Of a stretch of 51,505 nucleotides of DNA, positions 8,672-16,531 are shown piece by piece. A program made the translations under genes and the position numbers. The first letter of the stretch is position 1. Each line of letters begins with the position of its first letter. The stretch comes from CAMAVH01 sp964628235 (lineage in GTDB: Bacteria > Pseudomonadota > Alphaproteobacteria > SMXQ01): positions 1-51,505 of the forward strand of contig CAZVLU010000021.1 of NCBI GenBank assembly GCA_964628235.1, given 5' to 3'. A model generated the notes under the pieces. It had not been told where the DNA came from. It was given only the letters and a program-made list of their open reading frames with translations, and searched no databases.

Positions 8672-10447
8672 TTACGACAAGGCTTTCGCCGGCTGGCCGA
8701 CGAGGGACTTGCCGTGCGCCACCAGAGCCGGCAGATGCAACGGCGTCAGCGCGGCCGGCGGGTTGGTCTCTTCCGGAATGCGCCCGATGCCGAGACGAGC
8801 GCTGGCGAGGCCGAGCCCAGGGAGCGCCGTCAAGACGGCGAAGGGCACGGCGATAATGAGGCTGACGAGGATGGGGGCCGCCCACAGCACGGCGGCAAGC
8901 GAAATCTGCGCGAACAGATAGGTCGCGACGATGCCGCACAGGGTCTGCGCCCACAGCCGGTTGAAAGCGGCGGAGACCGGCACGGCATGATCGTCGCGCA
9001 ATTGGCTGGTCCAGCCGATCGTCTTGCCCATGGCGAGACCGCCGAGGAAGATTGTCTGCGTCACCGCCATGATCGGAGCCAGCAACGAGGTGAAAACGGT
9101 CTCGAGCAGCAGATTGCTGACAAACCGGAATCCGCCGCCGAAGGCGCGGCGCTCGGTCGGGTGCAGCAAGACGCGGATCGAACTGGCGACCTTCGGCGCG
9201 AAGATCATCGCCATCATCAGGATCAGCGACCATTGGGCCGCCTCGGCGCGGAACAGCGGATATTCGTTGCCGACAATCATGTCGCGCACAGAGAACAGAC
9301 CGACGAGCACCATCCAGGCCGGCGCGCCGACGAACATCAGAATGGCGAAGACAAGTTGGAAGCGGCTGATCGGCTTGATGCCGTCCATGGCCAACAGCCG
9401 CCAATATTGCATGTTGCCCTCGCACCAGCGCAGGTCGCGGCGCATGAATTCCAGCAAGGTCGGCGGGTTCTCTTCCCAGGTGCCGTCTTCGAGCGGCAAC
9501 ACGCGCACCTCATAGCCAGCGCGGCGCATCAGCACGGCTTCGACCTGATCGTGGCTCAGGATCGGCTTGCCGCTGGCGAGCTTGGGCAGGTGGCAATGCT
9601 CGATGAAAGGCGCGAGGCGGATGATCGCGTTGTGGCCCCAGTAGGGACCGCAGTCGCCCTGCCAGAACGCGGCGCCCAGCGTGTAGCTGCGCATGCCGAG
9701 GCGCATGCCGAACTGGAAGACGCGGGCGAAGGGGCTGGCGCTTGGCATCCCGACGGTCAGGCTCTGGGCGATGCCGAGATCGGCCTTGGCCTGCATGACG
9801 CGGATCATGCGGACCATAGCGGCGGCGCTCATGTAGCTATCGGCGTCGAGCACGATGAGAAAATCGTAATCGGCGCCCCACCGGTCGCAGAAGTCGCGGA
9901 TATTGCCGGCTTTAAAGTCGGTGTTCACGGCGCGGCGGCGGTATTTCACCGTAATGCGTCCGGCATAGGACGACGCCAGATCGTCGGCGACGCTTTCCTC
10001 GCCGGCGGCGATGTCGGGCTTGTTGGTGTCGCTCAGCACGAAGAAAACGACATGACCGAGCGCCGCGCTGCCTTCCAGGTCGGCCAACATGGCGGCGAGG
10101 TTTCGACGCAGGCGCGCCGGCTCCTCGTTGCGCACGCAGATGGCGATCGCCGTCTTCGTCGTGATCGGGGCGTCGTTGTCGCCCAAGCGCGAAATCGGCG
10201 ACGCGGCCTGTTCCGGGTCGCGCGCGAACAGCATGAGGCTCAGGCCGAAGGCGGCATTCCATAGGCCCAGGGTGGGCCAGGGCAGGGTGAGTGCGTAGGC
10301 CGTCAGGATCAGGCCATCGACCCAGTCGATGCCGCCGTCTGATAGCGCATAGGCCATCAAGGCGAACATGCCGACGATTGTCAGGCTCACGAGGCTGAAG
10401 AAAAGGGCGCGTCGGGCGGAAAGCGGCAAGGGGGAACCTGAAGACAA
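8672..10447 (-). CDS. opgH: Glucan biosynthesis glucosyltransferase OpgH/MdoH
   Basis: A 591-residue inner-membrane glucosyltransferase of the OpgH family, which makes the beta-glucan backbone of osmoregulated periplasmic glucans from UDP-glucose. Membrane segments flank a GT-A domain: two at about residues 13-35 and 42-75, and a C-terminal set after about 360. The catalytic signatures are IAICVRNEEP (101-110), VLDADSYM with the DAD at 201-203, GPYWGHNAIIR, LSHDQVEA, and RRDLRWCEGN (336-345), which holds the Q/R-x-x-R-W element. Enterobacterial OpgH is longer (about 850 residues), but short alphaproteobacterial forms are known. The first codon is a TTG at 10447 without a clear ribosome site, so the start is uncertain. 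No opgG is adjacent. Confidence 0.9.
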   Translation of the reverse strand: MSSGSPLPLSARRALFFSLVSLTIVGMFALMAYALSDGGIDWVDGLILTAYALTLPWPTLGLWNAAFGLSLMLFARDPEQAASPISRLGDNDAPITTKTAIAICVRNEEPARLRRNLAAMLADLEGSAALGHVVFFVLSDTNKPDIAAGEESVADDLASSYAGRITVKYRRRAVNTDFKAGNIRDFCDRWGADYDFLIVLDADSYMSAAAMVRMIRVMQAKADLGIAQSLTVGMPSASPFARVFQFGMRLGMRSYTLGAAFWQGDCGPYWGHNAIIRLAPFIEHCHLPKLASGKPILSHDQVEAVLMRRAGYEVRVLPLEDGTWEENPPTLLEFMRRDLRWCEGNMQYWRLLAMDGIKPISRFQLVFAILMFVGAPAWMVLVGLFSVRDMIVGNEYPLFRAEAAQWSLILMMAMIFAPKVASSIRVLLHPTERRAFGGGFRFVSNLLLETVFTSLLAPIMAVTQTIFLGGLAMGKTIGWTSQLRDDHAVPVSAAFNRLWAQTLCGIVATYLFAQISLAAVLWAAPILVSLIIAVPFAVLTALPGLGLASARLGIGRIPEETNPPAALTPLHLPALVAHGKSLVGQPAKALS

Positions 10448-10473
10448 TTTTGCGAGAAGGAGGTTACGGCTTA

Positions 10474-10527
10474 TTGTTCGCCGCGCAACCGGCCCCGGAT
10501 CAATCTGGGTGCCAATTCGGAACGTAA
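10474..10527 (+). CDS. Possible 17-codon leader ORF before the dehydrogenase gene
   Basis: A perfect AAGGAGGT ribosome-binding sequence (10457-10464) is followed 9 bases later by TTG and 16 further sense codons, ending in TAA at 10525-10527, ten bases before the ATG of the dehydrogenase gene. The peptide has no recognisable motif. The dehydrogenase itself has only a weak ribosome site, so translation could be coupled. The Shine-Dalgarno match could also be chance, as the same bases lie in the divergent opgH upstream region. Confidence 0.25.
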   Translation: MFAAQPAPDQSGCQFGT

Positions 10528-10536
10528 TAAAGCGGT

Positions 10537-11523
10537 ATGGCGAAACAGGGGCAAGCAGAAGCGCTGTGGTACATGGCGCCGGGCAAGGCGGAATGGCAGA
10601 GCGAGAGCTTGCCGGCCCTGGATGGCGCGCGTCTGCGCGTCCGCAGCCTGTTCAGCGCCCTGAGCCGCGGCACCGAAAGCCTTGTTTTCCATGGAAAAGT
10701 GCCGGATAGCGAATACCAACGCATGCGCGCCCCGCTCATGGCCGGAGATTTTCCGTTTCCCGTCAAATATGGCTATGCGGCGGTCGGAATCGTCGAGGAC
10801 GGTCCCGCGAATGTGATCGGCCAGACGGTTTTCGCTCTGCACCCGCACCAAACTCTTTTCGACGTCGCCTCCGACCAGACGATGGTCTTGCCCGATGGTT
10901 TGCCGCCGATGCGCGCGGTGCTGGCCGCCAATATGGAAACGGCACTCAACACCCTGTGGGACTCCGGTGCCACGGCGGGTCAGCGCATCAACGTGATCGG
11001 CGGCGGCGTGGTCGGCTTGCTCACCGCTTATCTCGCAGGGCGGATGCCGGGGGCCGAGGTGACGCTGGTCGATGTGCAAGCCGCAAGGGCCAAAACCGCT
11101 GCCTCGCTGGGTCTGCACTTCGCCTTGCCGGATGCCGCCCCGGGCGATTGCGACGTGGTGTTTCATGCCAGCGGCTCGGGAGCCGGGCTTAACAATGCCA
11201 TCGACTGCGCCGGCGACGAAGCGACTGTGGTGGAGATGAGCTGGTACGGCGCCGGGCAAATCCCGGTCGCCCTCGGGGGCGCCTTTCACAGCCGCCGGCT
11301 GCGGTTGATCGCCAGCCAGGTCGGCAAGGTCGCGCCCAGCCAACGAGCGCGCTGGAGCTATCGCCGCAGGCTCACCATGGCCCTCGATCTCTTGCGCGAC
11401 GACAGGCTCGACATTTTACTCGAAACGCCCGTGGCGGCGGCTGATTTGCCGGCCAAGCTGCCCGACATTCTGAAACCTGGCGGCGGGGTCCTATGTCAGC
11501 CCATCATCTATCCAGTATCTTAG
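10537..11523 (+). CDS. MDR-superfamily dehydrogenase lacking usual zinc ligands
   Basis: A 328-residue medium-chain dehydrogenase/reductase. The N-terminal GroES-like domain has SALSRGTESLVFHG where catalytic-zinc enzymes have a GxCxxD element, and KYGYAAVG where they have GHE. The nucleotide-binding motif GGGVVGLLTAYLAG lies at about residues 155-168, followed by an acidic LVDVQ. It is the first gene of a plus-strand run that continues with a PTPS-like protein, a glycosyltransferase and a methyltransferase. Relatives are labelled zinc-binding alcohol dehydrogenase and show some likeness to BchC. By context it probably oxidises or reduces an intermediate of the pterin-like pathway. The substrate is unknown. 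Confidence 0.85.
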   Translation: MAKQGQAEALWYMAPGKAEWQSESLPALDGARLRVRSLFSALSRGTESLVFHGKVPDSEYQRMRAPLMAGDFPFPVKYGYAAVGIVEDGPANVIGQTVFALHPHQTLFDVASDQTMVLPDGLPPMRAVLAANMETALNTLWDSGATAGQRINVIGGGVVGLLTAYLAGRMPGAEVTLVDVQAARAKTAASLGLHFALPDAAPGDCDVVFHASGSGAGLNNAIDCAGDEATVVEMSWYGAGQIPVALGGAFHSRRLRLIASQVGKVAPSQRARWSYRRRLTMALDLLRDDRLDILLETPVAAADLPAKLPDILKPGGGVLCQPIIYPVS

Positions 11524-11551
11524 CTTAATCGTATATCTTATTGAGGTTAAT

Positions 11552-11953
11552 ATGTTTTATGTCGAAGTCCGCGACCATGTGATGATCGCCCATAGCTTCC
11601 AAGGCGAAGTCTTCGGTCCGGCCCAGCGGCTGCACGGCGCGACTTTCGTAATCGATGCCGCGTTCTATACCAAGGAGCTCGACGCCGCCGGCCTTGTGGT
11701 CGATATCGGCCTCGCCGTGCAGGTGCTGAAGGAAACCATCGAGCCGATCAATTACCGCAACTTGGACGATGTTCCCGAGTTCAAAGGCAAGAACACGACC
11801 ACGGAATTCCTCTGCAAGGCGCTGTTCGACCGGCTGGCCTTGCGCGCCAAGGCGGGCGATCTCGGCCGCCCGGGCAAAGACATCGCCGCCATCCGCGTGC
11901 TGATCGGCGAGTCGCACACGGCCCGTGCCGCCTATGAGGGGCCGCTTGCCTGA
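11552..11953 (+). CDS. PTPS/QueD-fold protein with altered active site
   Basis: A 133-residue protein of the 6-pyruvoyl-tetrahydropterin synthase / 6-carboxytetrahydropterin synthase fold. Family landmarks are AHSF (H14), RLHGATF (H28), the VVDIG segment (49-53), and the C-terminal GESHTARAAYEG with the pterin-anchoring Glu (E120). Active family members have a Gly-His-Gly-His zinc pair, a catalytic Cys and an LDHxxLND motif. Here the second His of the pair is Ala30, no Cys follows H14, and the LDH position reads INY (66-68). It lies 28 bp after the dehydrogenase. It may bind a pterin or pyrimidine without classical PTPS chemistry. The start is supported by a short GAGG upstream. Confidence 0.85.
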   Translation: MFYVEVRDHVMIAHSFQGEVFGPAQRLHGATFVIDAAFYTKELDAAGLVVDIGLAVQVLKETIEPINYRNLDDVPEFKGKNTTTEFLCKALFDRLALRAKAGDLGRPGKDIAAIRVLIGESHTARAAYEGPLA

Positions 11954-11966
11954 CAGTGAGTCGCCG

Positions 11967-13025
11967 ATGCGCCTAAGCTTTATCGTGCCGGGGAGCCTGG
12001 AAACGCCGACCGGCGGCTATCGCTATGACCGGCACGTCGTCGCGGGCCTGCGCGGCCTCGGCCGCACGGTCGATGTGCTGACGCTCGGCGAAAGCTTCCC
12101 GCGGCCCGATGGCGCGACCCTGCAAGCCAGCTATCGCGCCCTGGCGAGCCTGCCCGCCGGGCCGGCGGTGGTCGACGGACTGGCGCTCGGCGCGCTGCCC
12201 GAGATCGACCGCCATCTGCCGGCCCATGCGCCCCTCATCGCCCTGGTGCACCATCCGCTGGCGCTCGAAAGCGGCCTGGCGCCAGATATTGCCAATGCCC
12301 TGCGGCGCAGCGAGCGGCAAGCGTTGGCGAGCGCGCGCCAAGTCATCGTCACCAGCCCGGCGACCGCCGATATCCTGGTATCCGGTTATGGCTTATCCCA
12401 GGATCAGATCAGCATCGCCTTGCCGGGCGTCGAAGATGCGCCTTTGGCGAGAGGCGGGGACGGCATAACTGTCCAACTGCTCAGCGTCGGCTCGGTCATC
12501 GCTCGCAAGGGGCACGACCTGCTGGTCGAGGCCTTGGCGCCGTTGATCGAACTTCCATGGCGCCTCGTCATCGTCGGCGACACGACGCGCGATAAGCCGG
12601 CGGCAGCCGCGTTACAGGCGGCCATCTCCCGACACGGCCTGGACTCTCGCGTGACTTTGACCGGTGCGCTCTCCGACGATGATCTCGCCGCGCGTTATGA
12701 TGCGGCGGACATGTTCGTTCTGGCCTCGCGCTACGAAGGTTATGGCATGGTCTTCAGCGAAGCTTTGGCCCGCAGCTTGCCGGTGGTGGCGACGGCGGTG
12801 GGCGAGGCGGCGACTTTATTGCCCAAAAGCGCGGGCCAACTCGTCGCGCCAGAGGATGCCGCGGCGCTGAGCATAGCATTGCGCCGCTTCATCGCCGATC
12901 CTGCCGCGCGGCAGGCGGCGCGCGAGTCGGCGCGAGCCGCGCGCGCGGGCTTGCCGCGCTGGTCCGATTGTGTTGAAGTTTTTGAACGCGTGTTATGGCG
13001 TTGTCAGCCGGAAAGGGCCCTATGA
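11967..13025 (+). CDS. Family 4 glycosyltransferase (GT-B)
   Basis: A 352-residue retaining GT-B glycosyltransferase. The acceptor half starts with LSFIVPGSLETPTGGY, and has VHHP (94-97). The donor half has VGSVIARKGHD (174-184), VIVGD, and the nucleotide-sugar signature SRYEGYGMVFSEALA (254-268) with the E-x7-E pattern. The ATG at 11967 lies 13 bp after the PTPS-like gene. A GTG at 11925 would overlap that gene and was not chosen. The stop overlaps the next gene as ATGA. No membrane segment is seen, so it is probably cytosolic. Since it is embedded among pterin-like genes and not polysaccharide genes, it may glycosylate a small molecule. The sugar donor is unknown. Confidence 0.87.
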   Translation: MRLSFIVPGSLETPTGGYRYDRHVVAGLRGLGRTVDVLTLGESFPRPDGATLQASYRALASLPAGPAVVDGLALGALPEIDRHLPAHAPLIALVHHPLALESGLAPDIANALRRSERQALASARQVIVTSPATADILVSGYGLSQDQISIALPGVEDAPLARGGDGITVQLLSVGSVIARKGHDLLVEALAPLIELPWRLVIVGDTTRDKPAAAALQAAISRHGLDSRVTLTGALSDDDLAARYDAADMFVLASRYEGYGMVFSEALARSLPVVATAVGEAATLLPKSAGQLVAPEDAAALSIALRRFIADPAARQAARESARAARAGLPRWSDCVEVFERVLWRCQPERAL

Positions 13026-13819
13026 GTTTCTCGAGCGAATGGCTTGCCTTGCGCGAGCCGGCCGATCATACGGCGCGCAACAAGGATGTTCTCGCCGCCG
13101 TCAGCGCTTACTTCGCCGGACGCAGCGATCTCGCCGTTACCGATTTGGCCAGCGGCCAAGGCTCGACCTTGCGCGGGGTCTCGCCGCATCTGCCCCCAGG
13201 TCAAAGTTGGACGCTCGTCGACTACGATGAGGCCTTGCTCGAATCCGCCAAAAGTCTCACGGCGCGGGACGATGTCGAAATTTCGACGCAACGTGCCGAT
13301 TTGAGCGACGATGTCGGCGCCGTGTTGGCGCTGCCGACCGATCTGCTGACGACGTCGGCCTTCTTCGATCTCGTCTCCAAGCCGTGGCTGACGCAGTTCG
13401 TCAAAGAGGCGGCCAAGCGCCGCCTGCCGGTCTATGCCGCGCTGACCTATGACGGCCGAATGACCTGCGCGCCGCAGGACGAGCATGACGCCGCCGCCGT
13501 CGCCGCCTTCAACCGCCATCAGCGCCATGACAAAGGCTTCGGTCCGGCACTCGGGCCGACTGCGACAGAAACGGCCCAGCGCTTGTTCGAAGGGGCTGGC
13601 TACAAGGTGATGACAGGGCCGTCGGAGTGGCGTCTCGGCGCGGCGGACGCGCAACTGCAACGCGAACTGATCGGCGGCTGGCATGATGCTGTCGCCGAAT
13701 TGAAAGAGATTCCTGCGCCGGCGCTTGCCGCTTGGCGTGCGGCCCGCATGGCGGCCATCGATGCCGGCAAGGCCGAACTCATGGTCGGCCACCTCGATCT
13801 GTTCGCGGTGCCGCGCTAG
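13022..13819 (+). CDS. Class I SAM-dependent methyltransferase
   Basis: A 265-residue protein with a SAM-binding Rossmann start VTDLASGQGS (39-48), followed by WTLVDYDEALL at the second strand, where the acidic residue would bind the ribose of SAM. The ATG at 13022 overlaps the glycosyltransferase stop by 4 bp, so the two are translationally coupled. The gene ends a few bases before the convergent RibD-like gene. It is distinct from UbiE and other quinone methyltransferases. A tailoring role in the same small-molecule pathway is inferred from position only. Confidence 0.85.
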   Translation: MSFSSEWLALREPADHTARNKDVLAAVSAYFAGRSDLAVTDLASGQGSTLRGVSPHLPPGQSWTLVDYDEALLESAKSLTARDDVEISTQRADLSDDVGAVLALPTDLLTTSAFFDLVSKPWLTQFVKEAAKRRLPVYAALTYDGRMTCAPQDEHDAAAVAAFNRHQRHDKGFGPALGPTATETAQRLFEGAGYKVMTGPSEWRLGAADAQLQRELIGGWHDAVAELKEIPAPALAAWRAARMAAIDAGKAELMVGHLDLFAVPR

Positions 13820-14595
13820 CCGCTTAGAGCGCAGTCGAACAGCACGTCGGAACCGAGCTGATAAATCGCGGTCGGCGGGCGCAGCGCCGAGTCTAATTTC
13901 TCGATTGGCGGCAAGACGATACCGAGCGGCCCTGAGCCGATGATCAAGGGCGCGACGATCATATGCAGGCGGTCGAGGCAGCCCCGCGACAGAAACGCCG
14001 AAACCGTGGCGGCCCCGCCTTCCACCAGGATGCGGCGGAACCCGAGACCGCGCAAAGCGGCCAGCACGTCGATGGGATCGAATTTGCCGTCCGGTCCGGG
14101 GAGAACGGGAACAATTTCAATGTCCGAACCAACATCCGGTTTGGCACCTTCCTTCGTAACTATGCAACGACGACTGCCGTCCGCCGTTAATAGTTGGGAA
14201 TGGCGCGGCAAGCGTCCCGTCGGATCGATGACGACGCGCGCCGGGTGACGCCCCTCGACATGGCGAACGGTCAGCAGAGGGTCGTCGGCGACGACGGTTC
14301 CGACACCGACCACCACGGCATCGACCAAGGCGCGGAGGCGATGCAGATGGACGATGGCTTTCGGGCCATTGATGTAATGCGAATGGCCGGTCGGCGTGGC
14401 GATACGTCCGTCGAGAGATTGGCCGAGTTGGCCGATGACGAAGGCGGGCCGGCATAGCGGCGCGAACAGCGAGCGCCAAGGCTCTGAGACGGCGATCGAC
14501 TGGTCATCGCCGCCGCGCGCAGCGGATCGGATGGCGGCCCAAACCGCATCCGGCATATCGGCGATAGAGGTAAAGGGAACCGGCGTGTTGGACAT
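13816..14595 (-). CDS. RibD C-terminal-type reductase (pyrimidine/pterin reductase)
   Basis: A 259-residue protein consisting of the dihydrofolate-reductase-like RibD C-terminal domain without the N-terminal deaminase. Visible motifs are QSLDGRIA (59-66), GVGTVVADDPLLTVR (97-111), PARVVIDPTGRLP (118-130) and VEGGAATVSAFL. In riboflavin synthesis this domain reduces the ribosyl side chain of the pyrimidine made by GTP cyclohydrolase II, which is encoded divergently next door. A GTG seven codons upstream (14616) is an alternative start; neither has a clear ribosome site. A stand-alone reductase beside a dedicated cyclohydrolase suggests a branch pathway rather than housekeeping riboflavin synthesis, though this is inference. 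Confidence 0.86.
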   Translation of the reverse strand: MSNTPVPFTSIADMPDAVWAAIRSAARGGDDQSIAVSEPWRSLFAPLCRPAFVIGQLGQSLDGRIATPTGHSHYINGPKAIVHLHRLRALVDAVVVGVGTVVADDPLLTVRHVEGRHPARVVIDPTGRLPRHSQLLTADGSRRCIVTKEGAKPDVGSDIEIVPVLPGPDGKFDPIDVLAALRGLGFRRILVEGGAATVSAFLSRGCLDRLHMIVAPLIIGSGPLGIVLPPIEKLDSALRPPTAIYQLGSDVLFDCALSG

Positions 14596-14699
14596 GATTC
14601 TGCGAAGAAACCGCACTCAAGGCTTTGTGATAAATAGAAAATTCACTACGGATGGCCAGCTTCTATCCTTCGATGATAACCTGAATCAAACGCTTAGCC

Positions 14700-15929
14700 A
14701 TGGGCAAGAACTGCGCCATGCGTAAGAACAGGGCTTCCCCCGCATCTGATCTTTCAAAAAAGAATAACGGCTCATATGGCGCCGCATTGTCGCGGCAGGA
14801 AGGCTTTCGCGTGTTCGATCATTCTCTCGGTGACGCCGCCACGCTCTCGGCCAATCGTGCGCTTAGCGATTTTCGCGCCGGCGCGCCGGTGCTTTTGCGC
14901 GACGGCGACGAGTCGCAACTCGCCCTGACCCTCGAAGGCTTGGACGATGCCCGTCTCAAGCATTTGCGCCGCGCGACGACACAACCGTTTGGCCTCGCCA
15001 TCACCGCCAACCGCGCCGCAGCGCTCGGCTCGACCGCCGGCGTCGTCGCTATCGTGCCGCTCGACGGCGAGATGACGGCCGCACGGATTCACGACTTGGC
15101 CGCAGCTCCCAACATGCGCCTCAGCGCCCCGGCGCGCGCCGCCGGCAACCCCGCCGTCGCCGCCATCGAGTTGGCCAAGCTGGCGCAGCTTCTGCCCGCC
15201 GCATTGATCCTCTCTGCCGCGGACGACGCGCGTGCCGCCATCGCGCCGCAGGCGAGCGAAGCGCTGGCGACAGACGTCATGCATTTCCGCGCCGCCGCCA
15301 CGCGATCCATGCGCTTGGTCTCTCGCGCCCGGGTGCCTTTGCACAACAACGTCGCCACCGAATTCGTCATTTTCCGCGACATGCTCGGACGCAACATGAC
15401 CGGCGTGATCGTCGGCACGCCGGATTTGAGCAAGACAGTTCCGGTGCGGCTGCATAGCTGCTGCCTAACCGGCGATGTTTTCGCCTCTCGTCGCTGCGAC
15501 TGCGGCGACCAATTGCAAATGTCGATGGAGATCCTGTCCGACAAGGGCGGCGGCTTGCTGCTGTACCTGGACCAGGAAGGATGCGGCATCGGCCTCGCCA
15601 ACAAGATGCGCGCCTACGGCCTGCAAGACCGCGGCCTCGACACCATCGACGCCAACACCACGCTCGGCTTCGCGACAGACGAGCGCCGCTATGACGCGGC
15701 GGCGCGCATGCTCGAACTGCTCGGCGTCAAGCGCGTCTCGCTGCTGACCAACAATCCGGCCAAGATGTCCGGCCTCGCCGATTACGGCATCGAGATCGCC
15801 GGCCGCATCCCATTGCTGGCGCCGGTCAACGCCACCAACCAGCGCTATCTCGACGCCAAGGCCAAACGCGCCGGCCATATGCTGGAAGGCTTGAACGAGC
15901 CGGCCCTGAAGGTGCATTCTCGCGCCTAG
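14700..15929 (+). CDS. ribA: GTP cyclohydrolase II with degenerate RibB-like N-terminal domain
   Basis: A 409-residue protein. Residues from about 200 to the end are GTP cyclohydrolase II: zinc cysteines C255, C266 and C268 in CLTGDVFASRRCDCG, DQEGCGIGLANKMRAYGLQD, DERR (327-330) and LLTNNPAKM. The positions matching E. coli Tyr105, Asp126 and Arg128 are kept (Y306, D327, R329), so GTP ring opening with formate release is expected. Two normally conserved positions read Cys: HSCC for HSEC and QEGCG for QEGRN. Residues 35-180 resemble a dihydroxybutanone-phosphate synthase fold but lack its acidic DDEDRENEGD motif, so that half is probably inactive. The gene starts at the ATG at 14700, with another ATG at 14718. 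Confidence 0.9.
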   Translation: MGKNCAMRKNRASPASDLSKKNNGSYGAALSRQEGFRVFDHSLGDAATLSANRALSDFRAGAPVLLRDGDESQLALTLEGLDDARLKHLRRATTQPFGLAITANRAAALGSTAGVVAIVPLDGEMTAARIHDLAAAPNMRLSAPARAAGNPAVAAIELAKLAQLLPAALILSAADDARAAIAPQASEALATDVMHFRAAATRSMRLVSRARVPLHNNVATEFVIFRDMLGRNMTGVIVGTPDLSKTVPVRLHSCCLTGDVFASRRCDCGDQLQMSMEILSDKGGGLLLYLDQEGCGIGLANKMRAYGLQDRGLDTIDANTTLGFATDERRYDAAARMLELLGVKRVSLLTNNPAKMSGLADYGIEIAGRIPLLAPVNATNQRYLDAKAKRAGHMLEGLNEPALKVHSRA

Positions 15930-15982
15930 CCGCGCTTGCGGACAAGGAGAGACTGCTTCGCCGCAGTGGGGGGAGAGACGAC

Positions 15983-16531
15983 ATGACTAGCAGCGCGCGC
16001 GCGCCGGGAGACGCCTACTCGCACGGCGCCATCGGATTTCATTGGCTGACGGCGGCGATCGTCTTGACGATCATCCCGGTCGGCATCGCCTTGGGCCAGG
16101 TCGAGCCCGGCCCGACGATGGACTTCCTTTACACGCTGCATGAATCGCTCGGCATCATCGTTTGGCCGCTCGTCGTCGCGCGCCTGATCTATCGCTTCCG
16201 CAACCCGCCGCCGCCGATGGAAAGCGACATACCCGCCGCGATGAAAGGCTGCGCCCATCTCGTCCATTGGACGCTTTACGCCGGCCTGCTGGTCAATCCC
16301 ATTCTCGGATGGATCGGCGTCTCCGCTTTCGGTGCGAAGATCGATTTCCTCTGGTTGGTGGAGTTGCCGAGCCTCGTTGACAAGAGCGAATCGCTGTCGG
16401 AGACGATCCTCGGCCTGCACGCCCTGATCGGCATCCTGATGGCCATCGCTCTCGCAATGCACATCGCCGGCGCGCTGTTCCATCATTTCATCCGCAAAGA
16501 TAGGACTCTATTGCGGATGCTCGGACGCTAG
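15983..16531 (+). CDS. Cytochrome b561 family membrane protein
   Basis: A 182-residue prokaryotic cytochrome b561 with four membrane helices (about 20-40, 52-70, 88-110, 143-168). Candidate heme histidines are H20 in FHWLTAAIV, H51 in LHESLG, H94 in VHWTLYAG, and those in LGLHALIG and AMHIAG. It moves electrons across or within the inner membrane, commonly between quinol and a periplasmic partner. It follows the cyclohydrolase by about 50 bp on the same strand and overlaps the convergent creatininase-like gene by 4 bp. Its partner is unknown. Confidence 0.9.
   Translation: MTSSARAPGDAYSHGAIGFHWLTAAIVLTIIPVGIALGQVEPGPTMDFLYTLHESLGIIVWPLVVARLIYRFRNPPPPMESDIPAAMKGCAHLVHWTLYAGLLVNPILGWIGVSAFGAKIDFLWLVELPSLVDKSESLSETILGLHALIGILMAIALAMHIAGALFHHFIRKDRTLLRMLGR

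Noticed and set aside
8714..10264. A 516-codon plus-strand frame opposite opgH
   Set aside because: Antisense shadow of opgH with low-complexity composition (His, Asp, Arg, Gln) and no ribosome site.
14596..14699. FMN riboswitch before the ribA-like gene
   Set aside because: The divergent spacer of about 100 bases is too short and lacks the conserved RFN element helices.
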